In this document: positions 1-9,061 of the stretch, piece by piece
How positions within the stretch are numbered: position 1 is the first letter of the stretch
Layout of the letters: every line of letters begins with the position of its first letter
From: Serratia marcescens
GTDB lineage: Bacteria > Pseudomonadota > Gammaproteobacteria > Enterobacterales > Enterobacteriaceae
NCBI RefSeq assembly: GCF_029846115.1
Contig: NZ_JARVZZ010000001.1
Span: forward strand, 2,852,001 to 2,916,000
Direction: 5' to 3'
Length of the DNA stretch: 64,000 nucleotides
The notes under the pieces: generated by a model
Database searches by the model: none
Told to the model about the DNA's origin: nothing
What the model saw: only the letters and a program-made list of their open reading frames with translations
Position numbers and translations under genes: made by a program

Positions 1-1
1 C

Positions 2-1273
2 ATCCGCGTGAAGCCGTTTATCGAGCACTGTGCGCTGGCGCCGCTGCCGGGCGAAGGCTCCTTCGCCGGCTCAATCTTGTCGCACGACTTCGTTGAAGCG
101 GCGCTGATGCGCCGCGCCGGCTGGGGCGTGTGGATCGCTTACGATCTGCCGGGCAGTTACGAAGAGCTGCCGCCAAACTTGCTGGACGAGCTGAAACGCG
201 ACCGTCGCTGGTGCCACGGTAACCTGATGAACTTCCGCCTGTTCCTGGTGAAAGGCATGCACCCGGTGCACCGCGCGGTGTTCCTGACCGGCGTCATGTC
301 CTACCTGTCGGCGCCGCTGTGGTTCATGTTCCTGGCGCTCTCCACCGCGTTGCAGGTGGTGCACACCCTGATGGAACCGCAATACTTCCTGCAGCCGCGG
401 CAGCTGTTCCCGGTCTGGCCGCAGTGGCGGCCCGAGCTGGCGATAGCGCTGTTCTCCACCACGCTGGTGCTGCTGTTCCTGCCGAAGTTGCTCAGTATCG
501 TGCTGATCTGGGCCAAGGGCGCGAAAGAGTACGGCGGGGCGTTCCGTCTGTTCATTTCGATGCTGATGGAAATGCTGTTCTCGGTGCTGCTGGCGCCGGT
601 GCGCATGCTGTTCCATACCGTGTTCGTGGTGAGCGCCTTCCTCGGTTGGGAAGTGGTGTGGAATTCGCCGCAGCGTGACGATGACGATACGCCTTGGGGC
701 GAAGCGTTCCGCCGCCATGGCTCGCAGATGTTGCTGGGCCTGGTGTGGGCCGGCGGCATGGCGTGGCTGGATCTGCGCTTCCTGTGGTGGTTGGCGCCGA
801 TCGTGTTCTCGCTGATCCTGTCGCCGTTCGTGTCGGTGCTGTCGAGCCGCGCGACGCTGGGCATGAAAAGCAAACGTGCCAAGCTGTTCCTGATCCCGGA
901 AGAGTACAACCCGCCGCGCGAGCTGCTGGCGACGGAAGAGTACCTGCATCTCAACCGCAACCGTGCGCTGACCAACGGCTTTATGCACGCGGTGGTCAAC
1001 CCGTCTTTCAACGCGCTGGCGACGGCGTTGGCGACGGCGCGTCACCATCTGCGCGCTACCCTCGATCGCAACCGCGAGGAGCGGGTGAACGAAGCGCTGC
1101 AGCTGGGGCCGGAGAAGCTGGTGAAGGGCAAACGTCTGGAGCTGCTGAGCGATCCGGTCACGCTGGCTCGTCTGCACCAGCGCGTCTGGCTGCTGCCGGA
1201 AGGCGCCGCCTGGCGTGAGCACTATCAGCAGTTGCCGCACAACCCGCTGGCACACCCAACGGGCCGACGTTAA
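2..1273 (+). CDS. opgH: Glucans biosynthesis glucosyltransferase H, 3' part (OpgH/MdoH)
   Basis: Inner-membrane glycosyltransferase that builds the beta-1,2 backbone of osmoregulated periplasmic glucans from UDP-glucose. Only the C-terminal half (about 423 codons) is present; the frame is open to the left edge, so the true start lies outside. What is visible is the end of the cytoplasmic GT2 domain ([20 protein letters not shown], then DRRWCHGN) followed by several hydrophobic membrane segments and a basic cytoplasmic tail. Gene order opgH-yceK-msyB matches E. coli. The identity is confident from the sequence pattern and the neighbours. Confidence 0.95.
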   Translation: MRVKPFIEHCALAPLPGEGSFAGSILSHDFVEAALMRRAGWGVWIAYDLPGSYEELPPNLLDELKRDRRWCHGNLMNFRLFLVKGMHPVHRAVFLTGVMSYLSAPLWFMFLALSTALQVVHTLMEPQYFLQPRQLFPVWPQWRPELAIALFSTTLVLLFLPKLLSIVLIWAKGAKEYGGAFRLFISMLMEMLFSVLLAPVRMLFHTVFVVSAFLGWEVVWNSPQRDDDDTPWGEAFRRHGSQMLLGLVWAGGMAWLDLRFLWWLAPIVFSLILSPFVSVLSSRATLGMKSKRAKLFLIPEEYNPPRELLATEEYLHLNRNRALTNGFMHAVVNPSFNALATALATARHHLRATLDRNREERVNEALQLGPEKLVKGKRLELLSDPVTLARLHQRVWLLPEGAAWREHYQQLPHNPLAHPTGRR

Positions 1274-1436
1274 TCGCTGAACGGCAACGCTCAGACGGGG
1301 AATGCGCATGGCGCGTTCCCCGTTTTTTTTACCTTTTGCTTACGTGCGCCGGTGCCGGCAGAAAAAGGGAACTGTGGTAGACTGCGGCCGATGCGTTGTT
1401 CACTCGCGAAACAACCCTTTGCTCAGAGTCAATGTC

Positions 1437-1682
1437 GTGAAGCTCTCTTCCTACCTTCGGCTGGCCTGCGTGGCGGCCGGCGTGATGGTCTTAACCGGTT
1501 GCGGCAGCATCATCAGCCGCACCGTGCCCGGTGCGGGGCATGGCCACCAGTACTATCCCGGCGTGCAGTGGGATTTGCGCGATACGCCCTGGCGCTACGT
1601 CACGGTGATAGACGTGCCGCTGTCGATGGTGGTGGACACCTTTATGCTGCCATTCGATGCGCAGCATGGCCCCTATGAATAA
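1437..1682 (+). CDS. yceK: YceK-family small lipoprotein
   Basis: An 81-residue lipoprotein of unknown function. It has a short signal peptide with lipobox VLTGC (acylated Cys at residue 22), followed by the YceK family core GSIISRTVPG..HQYYPGVQWDLRD, and it ends in the typical HGPYE. The GTG at 1437 is chosen because it leaves a normal-length signal peptide; the frame is open further upstream but that would add an unnatural N-terminus. It lies just downstream of opgH, as in E. coli. The function is not known from the family. Confidence 0.85.
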   Translation: MKLSSYLRLACVAAGVMVLTGCGSIISRTVPGAGHGHQYYPGVQWDLRDTPWRYVTVIDVPLSMVVDTFMLPFDAQHGPYE

Positions 1683-1688
1683 ACCCGT

Positions 1689-2234
1689 TCAGCGGGTGGC
1701 GAACACCACCAGCTGATAGCCTTTCTGCCCACAATGGAAAGGCGCCAGCGCCGTCATGCCCAACCCTTGCACGTGAGCCGCCAACGAATGCGGATTGTCG
1801 TCGTCGATAAACAGCGCGCCCACGTCGTAGTCATGACGGGTGTGCGCTTTGACCGCGGCGTAAAGGCGCTTTAGCACACCTTTGCCGCGCCAGGCGGCGT
1901 CGAGGCAAACCGGGCCGTAGAGAAACACCCGCTGTTCACTCAGCGCCCGCCCGGTGAAGGATTGCGTGGCGAGCGTCGCCAGCATCGCGTCCACCACCGG
2001 CGGCCTCGGGTGCACGTCGGCGGGCATCAAGCAAACGAACCCTGCCAGTTGGTTCTCCTGTTCGGCCACTAGTATGCCGATGCCGCGGTTGATCGCCGTC
2101 AGTTGTGCCTCATTCATGCGCGATACGATAAATCCCTGCCGTTTTTGGCGCTCGTCGAGCGCTTCCGGCACGTTTTCCCCCTGCAGCTGCAAAATGGCAG
2201 GGTAGTCGGTGGGGCGGGCCCGGCGAATGATCAT
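1689..2234 (-). CDS. GNAT-family N-acetyltransferase
   Basis: A 181-residue acetyltransferase of the GNAT fold. The N-terminus IIRRARPTDYPAILQLQGEN is the classic beta1-alpha1 opening. The acetyl-CoA loop region is seen around CLDAAWRGKGVLKRLYAAV (R/Q-x-x-G-K/A-like), followed by VGALFIDDDNPHSLAAH. It is convergent with yceK, with only about 6 bases between the two stop codons. The substrate cannot be told from the sequence. Confidence 0.8.
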   Translation of the reverse strand: MIIRRARPTDYPAILQLQGENVPEALDERQKRQGFIVSRMNEAQLTAINRGIGILVAEQENQLAGFVCLMPADVHPRPPVVDAMLATLATQSFTGRALSEQRVFLYGPVCLDAAWRGKGVLKRLYAAVKAHTRHDYDVGALFIDDDNPHSLAAHVQGLGMTALAPFHCGQKGYQLVVFATR

Positions 2235-2267
2235 GCTGCCTCCTTGGCGATGAAAGCGTGGTGCGGG

Positions 2268-2645
2268 TTAACGCTCATCCCATTCATCGGCCGCGGCCTG
2301 GCCTTCTTCGGTATCCAGCGGCGGTTCGAGCTGAAAGTCACCTTCTTCCCATTCGTAGAGGGTGTTTTCGTCTATCCACTCTGCGGTAATTTCCACCTCG
2401 TCGTAGTCACCGTCGAAGATCGCCTGCGCCGCCGCACCGCTGCGCAGCGTCAGGCATTCCACCGCCTCACCTTCTTCTTCGAAGAACTCCGCCTGCCACA
2501 TCGTGTCGCCATCCTGCATCACGTACTTTTGCAGATTGAACTGTTGCGGCACCGGTGGTTCGTCACCGCTGCCGCCTTCGGCGGTGTCGATAAACGCTTC
2601 GCGTGCGGCCTCGATGGCTTCTTCCAGGGTTGCATACAGGCTCAT
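2268..2645 (-). CDS. msyB: Acidic protein MsyB
   Basis: A very acidic 125-residue cytoplasmic protein. E. coli MsyB was found as a multicopy suppressor of secY/secA defects; its direct role is unknown. The sequence opens with MSLYATLEEAIEAAREAF and ends with LEPPLDTEEGQAAADEWDER, nearly identical to the E. coli C-terminus. The ATG at 2645 is chosen by this family N-terminus; the frame extends to 2786, but that part is not conserved. In E. coli it likewise follows opgH-yceK. Confidence 0.92.
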   Translation of the reverse strand: MSLYATLEEAIEAAREAFIDTAEGGSGDEPPVPQQFNLQKYVMQDGDTMWQAEFFEEEGEAVECLTLRSGAAAQAIFDGDYDEVEITAEWIDENTLYEWEEGDFQLEPPLDTEEGQAAADEWDER

Positions 2646-2855
2646 GTTTGCCTCCGTTGACGATGAGAGTAAAGCGCCCGGCGGTGCTGCCGTCGCGTGG
2701 GTGAAAACGTCAAAACTAATTGTTGTCTCACTGGCGCAGGATGCAAATTTTTTTGTTGTCCGCTTTGCGACGATGATTGTCCGCAAAGCGGGAGAAGAGG
2801 CGGCGATGGCGGGAAATAATGGCGCTATCGTTCACTCAGGCGTCAGGAGAAGCCC

Positions 2856-4538
2856 ATGTTAATCGACCCTTCAAGCAAATACCGACCGTTCCCGCCGGTG
2901 GCGTTACCGGACCGCGAGTGGCCTGCGCGTACGCTGCGGCAGGCGCCGCGCTGGTGCTCCAGCGATCTGCGCGACGGCAACCAGGCGCTGGCGGAGCCGA
3001 TGGATAACGCGCGCAAACGCGAATTCTATCAACTGCTGTTGCAGTGCGGTTTCAAAGAGATCGAGGTGGCTTTCCCTTCGGCATCGCAAACGGATTTCGA
3101 TTTTGTGCGCACGCTGATCGACGAGCGGCTGATCCCGGACGACGTCACTATTCAAGTGCTGACGCAGTCGCGCGACGATCTGATCGATCGCACTTTCGAG
3201 GCGCTGCAGGGAGCACCGCGGGCTATCGTGCATTTGTACAACGCCACGGCGCCGATGTTTCGCGATATCGTGTTCCGCCAGGATAAGGCCGCCACCGTGG
3301 CGCTGGCGGTGAACGGCGTGCGGCGCATCCGCCGGCAGTGCGAGGCACAGCCCGATACCACCTGGTGCTTTGAGTATTCGCCGGAAACCTTCTGTTTTAC
3401 TGAATTAGAGTTCGCGCTGGAGATCTGCGAAGCAGTGGCGGAGGTGTGGCAACCGGGGCCGCAGCGGCCGATGATCATCAACCTGCCGGCGACGGTGGAG
3501 GTGAGTACGCCCAACGTGTATGCCGATCAGATCGAATGGTTTTGTCGCCACTTCAGCCGCCGCGCCGATGTGACGATTAGCGTGCATCCGCATAACGATC
3601 GTGGTACCGGCGTGGCCTGCGCGGAGCTGGCGCTGTTGGCCGGCGCCGATCGGGTCGAAGGTTGCCTGTTCGGTAACGGAGAGCGCACCGGCAACGTCGA
3701 TCTGGTTACGCTGGCGTTGAATCTCTATACCCAGGGCGTAGCGCCGGGCCTGGACTTCAGCCGCCTGAAGCAGGTGGTGGAGGTGGTGGAGCTGTGCAAT
3801 CAGCTGCCGGTGCATCCTCGCCATCCTTATGCCGGTGAGCTGGTGTTTACCGCCTTCTCCGGTTCGCATCAGGATGCGATCAAAAAAGGCTTCGCTGCGC
3901 AACGGCAGCGACAGGATGGCTGGTGGCAGGTGCCTTATCTGCCGCTCGATCCCGCCGATGTCGGCTGCAGCTATGAGGCGGTGATCCGGGTCAACAGCCA
4001 GTCCGGCAAAAGCGGCGCCGCCTGGCTGTTGGAACAGAATCATGGGCTGGCGTTGCCGCGCGGCTTGCAGATCGATTTCAGTCAGGTGGTACAGCGGGCG
4101 ACCGACGGCAGTGGCAAGGAAATGAGCGGCGCGCAGCTGTGGCGCTTGTTCCGCGATACCTACGGGCTGGTGGAGCAGCCGCGTTTGCAGCTGTTAAGCT
4201 ACCAGACGGAAAGTCACGGGGTAGAGGCTTATAGCTTCAACGCGCGAGTTGCCTGCGAGGGAGTGCCACTGCGCCTGCAGGGCGCCGGCAACGGCCTGCT
4301 TTCCAGCGCGGTGGATGCGCTGCGCCAACGCTTCGACTTGCCGCTGGCGATCGAGGATTACCACGAGCATACGCTGGGGCATCAGAGCGACAGCCGAGCG
4401 GTGGCCTATATCCGCTGTACGCTGCCGCAAGGTGAGGCGACCTACGGCGTTGGTATCGACGTTGACTCCGCCAGCGCTTCGCTGCAGGCGCTGTTCAACG
4501 TTGCCGGGCGCTATCTGTCGTCGGCGCGGTCCGGCTGA
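2856..4538 (+). CDS. leuA: 2-isopropylmalate synthase, long (type 2) form
   Basis: Condenses 2-oxoisovalerate with acetyl-CoA, the first step of leucine synthesis. The 560-residue protein has the HMGL-like TIM barrel with [15 protein letters not shown] (catalytic Arg-Asp and metal Asp) near residues 38-52 and [10 protein letters not shown] near 245, then the C-terminal LeuA regulatory domain (about 430-550). The long N-terminal extension [18 protein letters not shown] is typical of the type found in actinobacteria and fungi, unlike the roughly 520-residue E. coli LeuA of the leuABCD operon. No leuBCD genes are near. A possible second isozyme, convergent with an AraC regulator. Confidence 0.9.
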   Translation: MLIDPSSKYRPFPPVALPDREWPARTLRQAPRWCSSDLRDGNQALAEPMDNARKREFYQLLLQCGFKEIEVAFPSASQTDFDFVRTLIDERLIPDDVTIQVLTQSRDDLIDRTFEALQGAPRAIVHLYNATAPMFRDIVFRQDKAATVALAVNGVRRIRRQCEAQPDTTWCFEYSPETFCFTELEFALEICEAVAEVWQPGPQRPMIINLPATVEVSTPNVYADQIEWFCRHFSRRADVTISVHPHNDRGTGVACAELALLAGADRVEGCLFGNGERTGNVDLVTLALNLYTQGVAPGLDFSRLKQVVEVVELCNQLPVHPRHPYAGELVFTAFSGSHQDAIKKGFAAQRQRQDGWWQVPYLPLDPADVGCSYEAVIRVNSQSGKSGAAWLLEQNHGLALPRGLQIDFSQVVQRATDGSGKEMSGAQLWRLFRDTYGLVEQPRLQLLSYQTESHGVEAYSFNARVACEGVPLRLQGAGNGLLSSAVDALRQRFDLPLAIEDYHEHTLGHQSDSRAVAYIRCTLPQGEATYGVGIDVDSASASLQALFNVAGRYLSSARSG

Positions 4539-5289
4539 AATAGTCGCTGGGCGCAACCCCCAATAACCGGCGGAACATGGCGCTGAACGCGCTGGGGCTG
4601 TCATAGCCAAGATCCAGCGCCACTTCCAACACCGAGCGGCCGGTCGCCAGCGCGTTCAACGCCGCCAGCAAACGGGCGCGCCGCACCCAATCACTAAAAT
4701 GCAGCCCGGTTTCTCGCTGGAAGCGCCGCGACAGGGTGCGCCCGCTGACGCTGAGATGAGCGGCCGCCTGTTCCAGCGTCCAGGGCTGTGCCAGCGTGGC
4801 CTGAATATGGCGGCACAGGGCGAGCAGAGAGGCCTCGCGCGGTTCCGGCAGGTGCAGCGGCAGAATCGGCAGCATTCTCAACTCATCCAGGATCAGTTCC
4901 ATCACGCGCTCATCGCGCCCGCCGCTTGGATAGTCAGGCGCAATCTCCATCGCACAGATAATCAACTCGCGCAGCAGCGGCGACACCTGTACCACCTGGC
5001 ATTGGGCCGGCAGATCGGCACGCGCCAGCGGATCGACGAACAGCGTCCTGGCCGCTACCTGGCCGGTGATGCGCAGGCTGTGCACCATTTTCGCCGGTAC
5101 CCAGACGCCGCGGCCGGGTGGCACCACCCAACTGCCGAGCCGGGTCGTGACCTGCACCACGCCGCTCAGGCTGTGAATCAGCTGCGCGCAATTATGGTAG
5201 TGGTCCGGCTCGCTGTCACCGTGGTGATAATCCCTGGCTAATGGCCGGACAGGCTGATCGGGCGGCAGAATGTCGTGAAACAACAGCAT
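4495..5289 (-). CDS. AraC-family transcriptional regulator with cupin sensor domain
   Basis: A 264-residue regulator. The N-terminal half (about 10-130) is a cupin-like sensor: [15 protein letters not shown], then [17 protein letters not shown]. The C-terminal half is the double helix-turn-helix of AraC, with [27 protein letters not shown] and [18 protein letters not shown]. The ATG at 5289 is chosen because it begins the cupin domain directly; the frame is open upstream to 5757 without family character. Its 3' end overlaps the convergent leuA 3' end by 44 bases. The target is unknown. Confidence 0.85.
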   Translation of the reverse strand: MLLFHDILPPDQPVRPLARDYHHGDSEPDHYHNCAQLIHSLSGVVQVTTRLGSWVVPPGRGVWVPAKMVHSLRITGQVAARTLFVDPLARADLPAQCQVVQVSPLLRELIICAMEIAPDYPSGGRDERVMELILDELRMLPILPLHLPEPREASLLALCRHIQATLAQPWTLEQAAAHLSVSGRTLSRRFQRETGLHFSDWVRRARLLAALNALATGRSVLEVALDLGYDSPSAFSAMFRRLLGVAPSDYFSRTAPTTDSARQR

Positions 5290-5379
5290 CGTAAGCAGGC
5301 TCCGCGCGGCAAAAGGGGGAGGACAGCATGCCATGCGGCGCTGTTTCACACCAGTCTGTGGCGTGGCACGACAAGATAG

Positions 5380-5410
5380 TTTATAAAATGATATTATATA
5401 ATTTTGTAAA
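5380..5410. promoter_or_regulatory. AT-rich inverted repeat, likely operator of the bigR-like gene
   Basis: TTTATAAAAT and ATTTTGTAAA are inverted copies (9 of 10 match) separated by an 11-base AT spacer, immediately upstream of the ribosome site (GGAGG at 5416) and ATG of the ArsR-type gene. BigR/SqrR proteins bind AT-rich palindromes at their own promoters, so autoregulation is the natural reading. That it is an operator is inference. Confidence 0.6.
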
Positions 5411-5424
5411 TTGATGGAGGGGCA

Positions 5425-5742
5425 ATGGATATTGACGCGATGCGCAAGGCGGCGGCGCAGGCCGGTGCGATGCTGCGCGCCCTGGGCAACGAAGATCGGC
5501 TGCTGCTGCTGTGCCGGCTCAGCCAGGGCGAAATGGCGGTGAGCGAGCTGGCGCAGACGCTGGCTATCCGCCAGCCGACGTTGTCCCAACAGCTTGGCGT
5601 GCTGCGCGAGGAGGGCTTGGTCTCCACCCGACGCGCCGGCAAGCAGATTTACTATGCGGTGGCCGATGCCAAAGCGCTGACGCTGCTCCATACCCTGTAT
5701 CAACTGTATTGCCCACAGCCGGAGAGCCGCGATGACCATTGA
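5425..5742 (+). CDS. BigR-like ArsR-family persulfide-sensing repressor
   Basis: A 105-residue winged-helix protein of the ArsR/SmtB family. The HTH reads AVSELAQTLAIRQPTLSQQLGVLREEGL, followed by wing residues STRRAGKQIYYAV. Two cysteines, C30 (LLLLCRLS) and C96 (LYCPQPE), are 66 residues apart, the same spacing as the C42/C108 pair that forms the thiol switch in BigR. No metal-binding CxC site is seen. It overlaps the next gene by 11 bases and sits behind an AT-rich palindrome. Reaction to persulfides is inferred from these cysteines. Confidence 0.85.
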   Translation: MDIDAMRKAAAQAGAMLRALGNEDRLLLLCRLSQGEMAVSELAQTLAIRQPTLSQQLGVLREEGLVSTRRAGKQIYYAVADAKALTLLHTLYQLYCPQPESRDDH

Positions 5743-6166
5743 CTGGCAACACTTCACGCCCTATTCCGCGCTGGCGGGCGGGGCCATTATCGGCGGCGCG
5801 GTGGCGTTGCTGCTGCTGTTCAACGGCCGCATCGCCGGTATCAGCGGCATTACCGGCGGCTTATTGAGCGCGGGCGGCCGGGAGCGGGGCTGGCGCGCCG
5901 CATTTATTGGCGGGTTGCTGCTCTCCCCCTGGCTGTATGCCGTCGCTGCGGCTTTGCCGTCCGGTGAGATCGCGGCCGGCAGCGGCGGGCTGGCGATGGC
6001 GGGGCTGTTGGTGGGGGTGGGTACTCGATTGGGCAGCGGCTGCACCAGCGGGCACGGCGTGTGCGGCGTCGCGCGGTTGGCGCCGCGATCGTTGGCCGCC
6101 ACGGCGGTGTTTATGCTGCTGGGCTTTACGACCGTGTGGCTGATGCGCCATCTGCTGGGAGGGTGA
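5732..6166 (+). CDS. YeeE/YedE-family membrane protein, first half (PmpA-like)
   Basis: A 144-residue inner-membrane protein with about four hydrophobic segments. The motif TRLGSGCTSGHGVCGVARL (about residues 97-115) is the cysteine-containing signature of the YeeE/YedE family, whose studied members carry thiosulfate or other sulfur compounds. It is translationally coupled to the bigR-like gene upstream and followed within 3 bases by a second YeeE-type protein. Together the two halves probably form one transporter. The substrate is inferred. Confidence 0.85.
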   Translation: MTIDWQHFTPYSALAGGAIIGGAVALLLLFNGRIAGISGITGGLLSAGGRERGWRAAFIGGLLLSPWLYAVAAALPSGEIAAGSGGLAMAGLLVGVGTRLGSGCTSGHGVCGVARLAPRSLAATAVFMLLGFTTVWLMRHLLGG

Positions 6167-6168
6167 AG

Positions 6169-6597
6169 ATGCTTAAGTCTCTGTTGGCGCTGCTGAGCGG
6201 CGTGATTTTCGGCCTGGGGTTAATTATCGCCGGCATGGCCAATCCGGCTAAGGTACTGGCGTTTCTCGATATTACCGGCCAGTGGGATCCTTCGCTGGCG
6301 TTGGTGATGGTTGGGGCGATTGCGGTAGCGGCGCCGGCCTTTATGTGGGCGCGTCGACGCCAGCGGAGCCTGTTGGGGGAACCGCTGCAGATCCCGGCCG
6401 CCGGGCGTGTGGATCGCCGTTTGCTGGTGGGCAGCGCGTTGTTCGGCATTGGTTGGGGCATTGCGGGCATTTGCCCTGGCCCGGCCTGGGTGTTGGCGGG
6501 GGCGGAGATACAACGGGTATGGCCGTTCCTGCTGGCCATGCTGGCGGGCATGGCGCTGTATGAGATTATCATGAGATGGAGGCGTTCATGTCGATAG
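6169..6597 (+). CDS. YeeE/YedE-family membrane protein, second half (PmpB-like, DUF6691)
   Basis: A 142-residue inner-membrane protein. GVIFGLGLIIAGMANPAKVLAFLDI at the N-terminus and GIGWGIAGICPGPAW near residue 105 are hallmarks of the short YeeE/DUF6691 partner; the Cys of GICPGP is the likely sulfur relay residue. The ATG at 6169 is chosen by the family N-terminus and its tight spacing to the preceding stop. It overlaps the following VOC gene by 10 bases, so all four genes (5425-6986) look like one operon. Confidence 0.85.
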   Translation: MLKSLLALLSGVIFGLGLIIAGMANPAKVLAFLDITGQWDPSLALVMVGAIAVAAPAFMWARRRQRSLLGEPLQIPAAGRVDRRLLVGSALFGIGWGIAGICPGPAWVLAGAEIQRVWPFLLAMLAGMALYEIIMRWRRSCR

Positions 6598-6986
6598 CCA
6601 AGGCGGTGCTGCGCATTGCGCGCCCGACCGATAGGTTGCAAGAGATTGCCGCGCTGTATTGCCGCGGGCTGGGTTTCGAAAAACTGGGCGAGTTTGTCGA
6701 TCATCAGGGGTTTGACGGCATGATGATCGGGCATCCGCAGCATGCCTACCATCTGGAGTTTACGCAGCATCGCGGGGTGCGGGTCGGGCAGGCGCCGACG
6801 CAGGATCATCTGCTGGTGTTTTACCTGCCGAATGAGAACGAATGGCGAGCCGCGTGTGAGCGGATGCGGGCGGCGGGATTCCTGGCGGTCACCGCCTATA
6901 ATCCCTATTGGGATCGGGCGGGGCAAACCTTTGAAGATCCTGACGGCTACCGGGTGGTCCTGCAACATCAGGCCTGGCAGGCATAA
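6588..6986 (+). CDS. VOC-family (glyoxalase/bleomycin-resistance fold) protein
   Basis: A 132-residue vicinal-oxygen-chelate protein made of two beta-alpha-beta-beta-beta modules. AKAVLRIARPTDRLQEIAALY opens the first module, and WDRAGQTFEDPDGYRVVLQ closes the second, with Glu/Asp in the usual metal-site place. The start at 6588 has a GGAGG site 5 bases upstream; the ATG at 6576 lacks one. It is the last gene of the bigR-YeeE-YeeE operon. Its substrate is unknown, and a role in sulfur chemistry is only suggested by the operon. Confidence 0.8.
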   Translation: MSIAKAVLRIARPTDRLQEIAALYCRGLGFEKLGEFVDHQGFDGMMIGHPQHAYHLEFTQHRGVRVGQAPTQDHLLVFYLPNENEWRAACERMRAAGFLAVTAYNPYWDRAGQTFEDPDGYRVVLQHQAWQA

Positions 6987-6987
6987 A

Positions 6988-7013
6988 AAAACCGGCGCAT
7001 CGAGCGCCGGTTT
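6988..7013. terminator. Rho-independent terminator, between VOC gene and POT gene
   Basis: The stem ACCGGCGC / GCGCCGGT with a 5-base loop has a 6-base A run on the left. On the minus strand this is a stem followed by a U run, so it ends the peptide transporter transcript; it is weaker for the plus strand. Confidence 0.85.
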
Positions 7014-7034
7014 GCAAGATAAACGGGTTATCCG

Positions 7035-8588
7035 TCAGGCGTTGGTCGCCGGTTTTTGCGCGCTCTTGGACTGGGTATTTTCCAGCATGCGGCGAATCGG
7101 CACGATCAGCACGATCAGCACGGCGGCGCAGATCAGCAGCGCGACGGAGCAGCGAGCGAACAGATCCGGCAGCATATCCAGTTGGTCGGCCTTGACGTGA
7201 CCGCCGATCAGACCGGCGGCCAGGTTGCCCAGCGCACTGGCGCAGAACCACAGCCCCATCATTTGCCCGCGCATTCTCTCCGGTGCCAGCAGCGTCATGG
7301 TGGCCAGCCCGATCGGGCTCAGGCACAGTTCACCCAGCGTCAGCATCAGGATACTGCCCACCAGCCACATCGGCGATACGCCGGCGCCGCCGTTGCTCAG
7401 CACATTCTGCGCGGCCAGCATCATCAGGCCGAAGCCGCCGGCGGCGCACAGGATACCGATCACGAACTTGGTGATGCTGCTCGGGCGCACGTTATTGCGC
7501 GCCAGCGCAGGCCAGGCCCAGCTGAACACCGGGGCCAGCAGGATGATGAACAGGGCGTTGATCGACTGGAACCACACCGCCGGGATCTCGAAGCCGCCGA
7601 CCATGCGATTGGTGTAATCGTTGGCGAACAGGTTGAACGAGGTCGGCTTCTGTTCAAACGCCGACCAGAAGAACGCGGCGGAGATCAGCAGGATGAAGCA
7701 CACCAGCAGGCGTGCACGCTCTTTGCGGCTCAGGCCGGCAAAGGCGAACAGGTAGATGAAATACAGGGTGACCGAGGCGGCGATGACGTACACCAGCACG
7801 CTGGCTACCTCAACCGGGTTGATGACGATGGTGCCCTGAGCGATCAGCACGATGACCGCAGCCAGGACTACCGCCAATGCCAGCAGCCAGGCGCCGACGC
7901 CTTTTTTCTTCGCGACCGGGCTGTTCCAGGTGGAATCCAGGCCCACTTCGCGGTCATAGCGTTTCATCGCCGGTACGGCGAATACCCGGAAGATCACCAG
8001 CGCCACCAGCATCCCGATACCGCCGATGCCAAAGCCCCAGTGCCAGCCGTGTGACTTGATCAGCCAGCCGGAGATCAGCGGGGCAATGAACGAGCCGATG
8101 TTGATGCCCATGTAGAACAGCGAGAAACCGCCGTCACGGCGCGCATCGCCTTTCTTGTACAGCGTACCGACCATCACCGAGATACAGGTCTTGAACAGGC
8201 CGGAACCGAGCACGATGAACATCAGGCCGATGAAGAACAGGTTGGTGCCCATCACCGCGGACAGGGCGATCGACAGGTGGCCGAGGGCGATCAGGATAGA
8301 ACCGTACCAGACGGCCTTGCGTTGGCCGAGCCAGTTGTCCGCCAGCCAGCCGCCCGGCAGCGCCGCCAGGTACATGCTGCCGGCGAAGATGCCGACGATC
8401 GCCGACGCGTTCTCGCGCGCCAGACCCAGACCGCCGTCGTACACGGTGGCGGCCATAAACAGGATCAGCAGCGGGCGGATGCCGTAGAACGAGAAACGCT
8501 CCCACATTTCGGTGAAGAACAGAGAACCCAGCGGATAGGGATGGCCGAAGAAGGTCCGGCTTTCTGACTTATTGACAGAGGATTGCAT
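7035..8588 (-). CDS. POT/PTR2-family proton-dependent di-/tripeptide transporter
   Basis: A 517-residue inner-membrane peptide:H+ symporter of the major facilitator superfamily. The POT motif ExxERFxYYG is intact as EMWERFSFYG near residues 29-38, and GGWLADNWLG is the loop 2-3 signature. Further on, FFWSAFEQKPTSFNLFA is the PTR2 signature of helix 7. The ATG at 8588 is chosen because translation further upstream has no family similarity. The sequence is distant from E. coli DtpA and DtpB, so no symbol is given. It is a single-gene unit with its own terminator. Confidence 0.9.
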   Translation of the reverse strand: MQSSVNKSESRTFFGHPYPLGSLFFTEMWERFSFYGIRPLLILFMAATVYDGGLGLARENASAIVGIFAGSMYLAALPGGWLADNWLGQRKAVWYGSILIALGHLSIALSAVMGTNLFFIGLMFIVLGSGLFKTCISVMVGTLYKKGDARRDGGFSLFYMGINIGSFIAPLISGWLIKSHGWHWGFGIGGIGMLVALVIFRVFAVPAMKRYDREVGLDSTWNSPVAKKKGVGAWLLALAVVLAAVIVLIAQGTIVINPVEVASVLVYVIAASVTLYFIYLFAFAGLSRKERARLLVCFILLISAAFFWSAFEQKPTSFNLFANDYTNRMVGGFEIPAVWFQSINALFIILLAPVFSWAWPALARNNVRPSSITKFVIGILCAAGGFGLMMLAAQNVLSNGGAGVSPMWLVGSILMLTLGELCLSPIGLATMTLLAPERMRGQMMGLWFCASALGNLAAGLIGGHVKADQLDMLPDLFARCSVALLICAAVLIVLIVPIRRMLENTQSKSAQKPATNA

Positions 8589-9061
8589 AACGATTTCCCA
8601 ATAAAAAGGCGCTGCATGGCTGCAGCCCGTACTGTGGTTGTATGTGTATTTAATGAAGGCGATCCGCCCAATGCGGATTACCCGACAAAACCGCGGCTGC
8701 AACGCTGATAAACCGTGGAAAGCGTGCTGACCTTTTTTCACTTGGCCGATGGTTCACATCTGGCGTGATATTATTTAACCATTTGATAACTGGTCGTTGG
8801 TTTTGTCTAGTACCTGTATCCCATTTTTTAGACGAAAAGTCGACAAGCATCTCCTTTTCTGGTTTTTCTGTTGGTTATGACAGGAATATGATTGACAGCG
8901 GGTTTTATGCGCTGAAGGTTAATTAATTGTTGATAAACAATATGTTGGATAAGGAATGTTCCGACTGGCGCGAAAATTCGCAGGCCCGAAGGAAGCATTA
9001 TTAAAAGTAGGGGAAACACGGCGTTGATCCGGCCAATCGCGGAAATTGGCGATAAATGCAG
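8589..9061. other. Intergenic region between mdtG and the POT transporter
   Basis: About 470 bases with lower GC than the flanking genes. It must contain the promoter of the POT gene (minus strand). I see no convincing ORF, RNA gene or repeat here. Confidence 0.5.

Noticed and set aside
4495..5757. A 420-codon form of the AraC regulator
   Set aside because: The first 156 codons cross the promoter and the bigR-like gene in antisense; the cupin domain starts directly at 5289.
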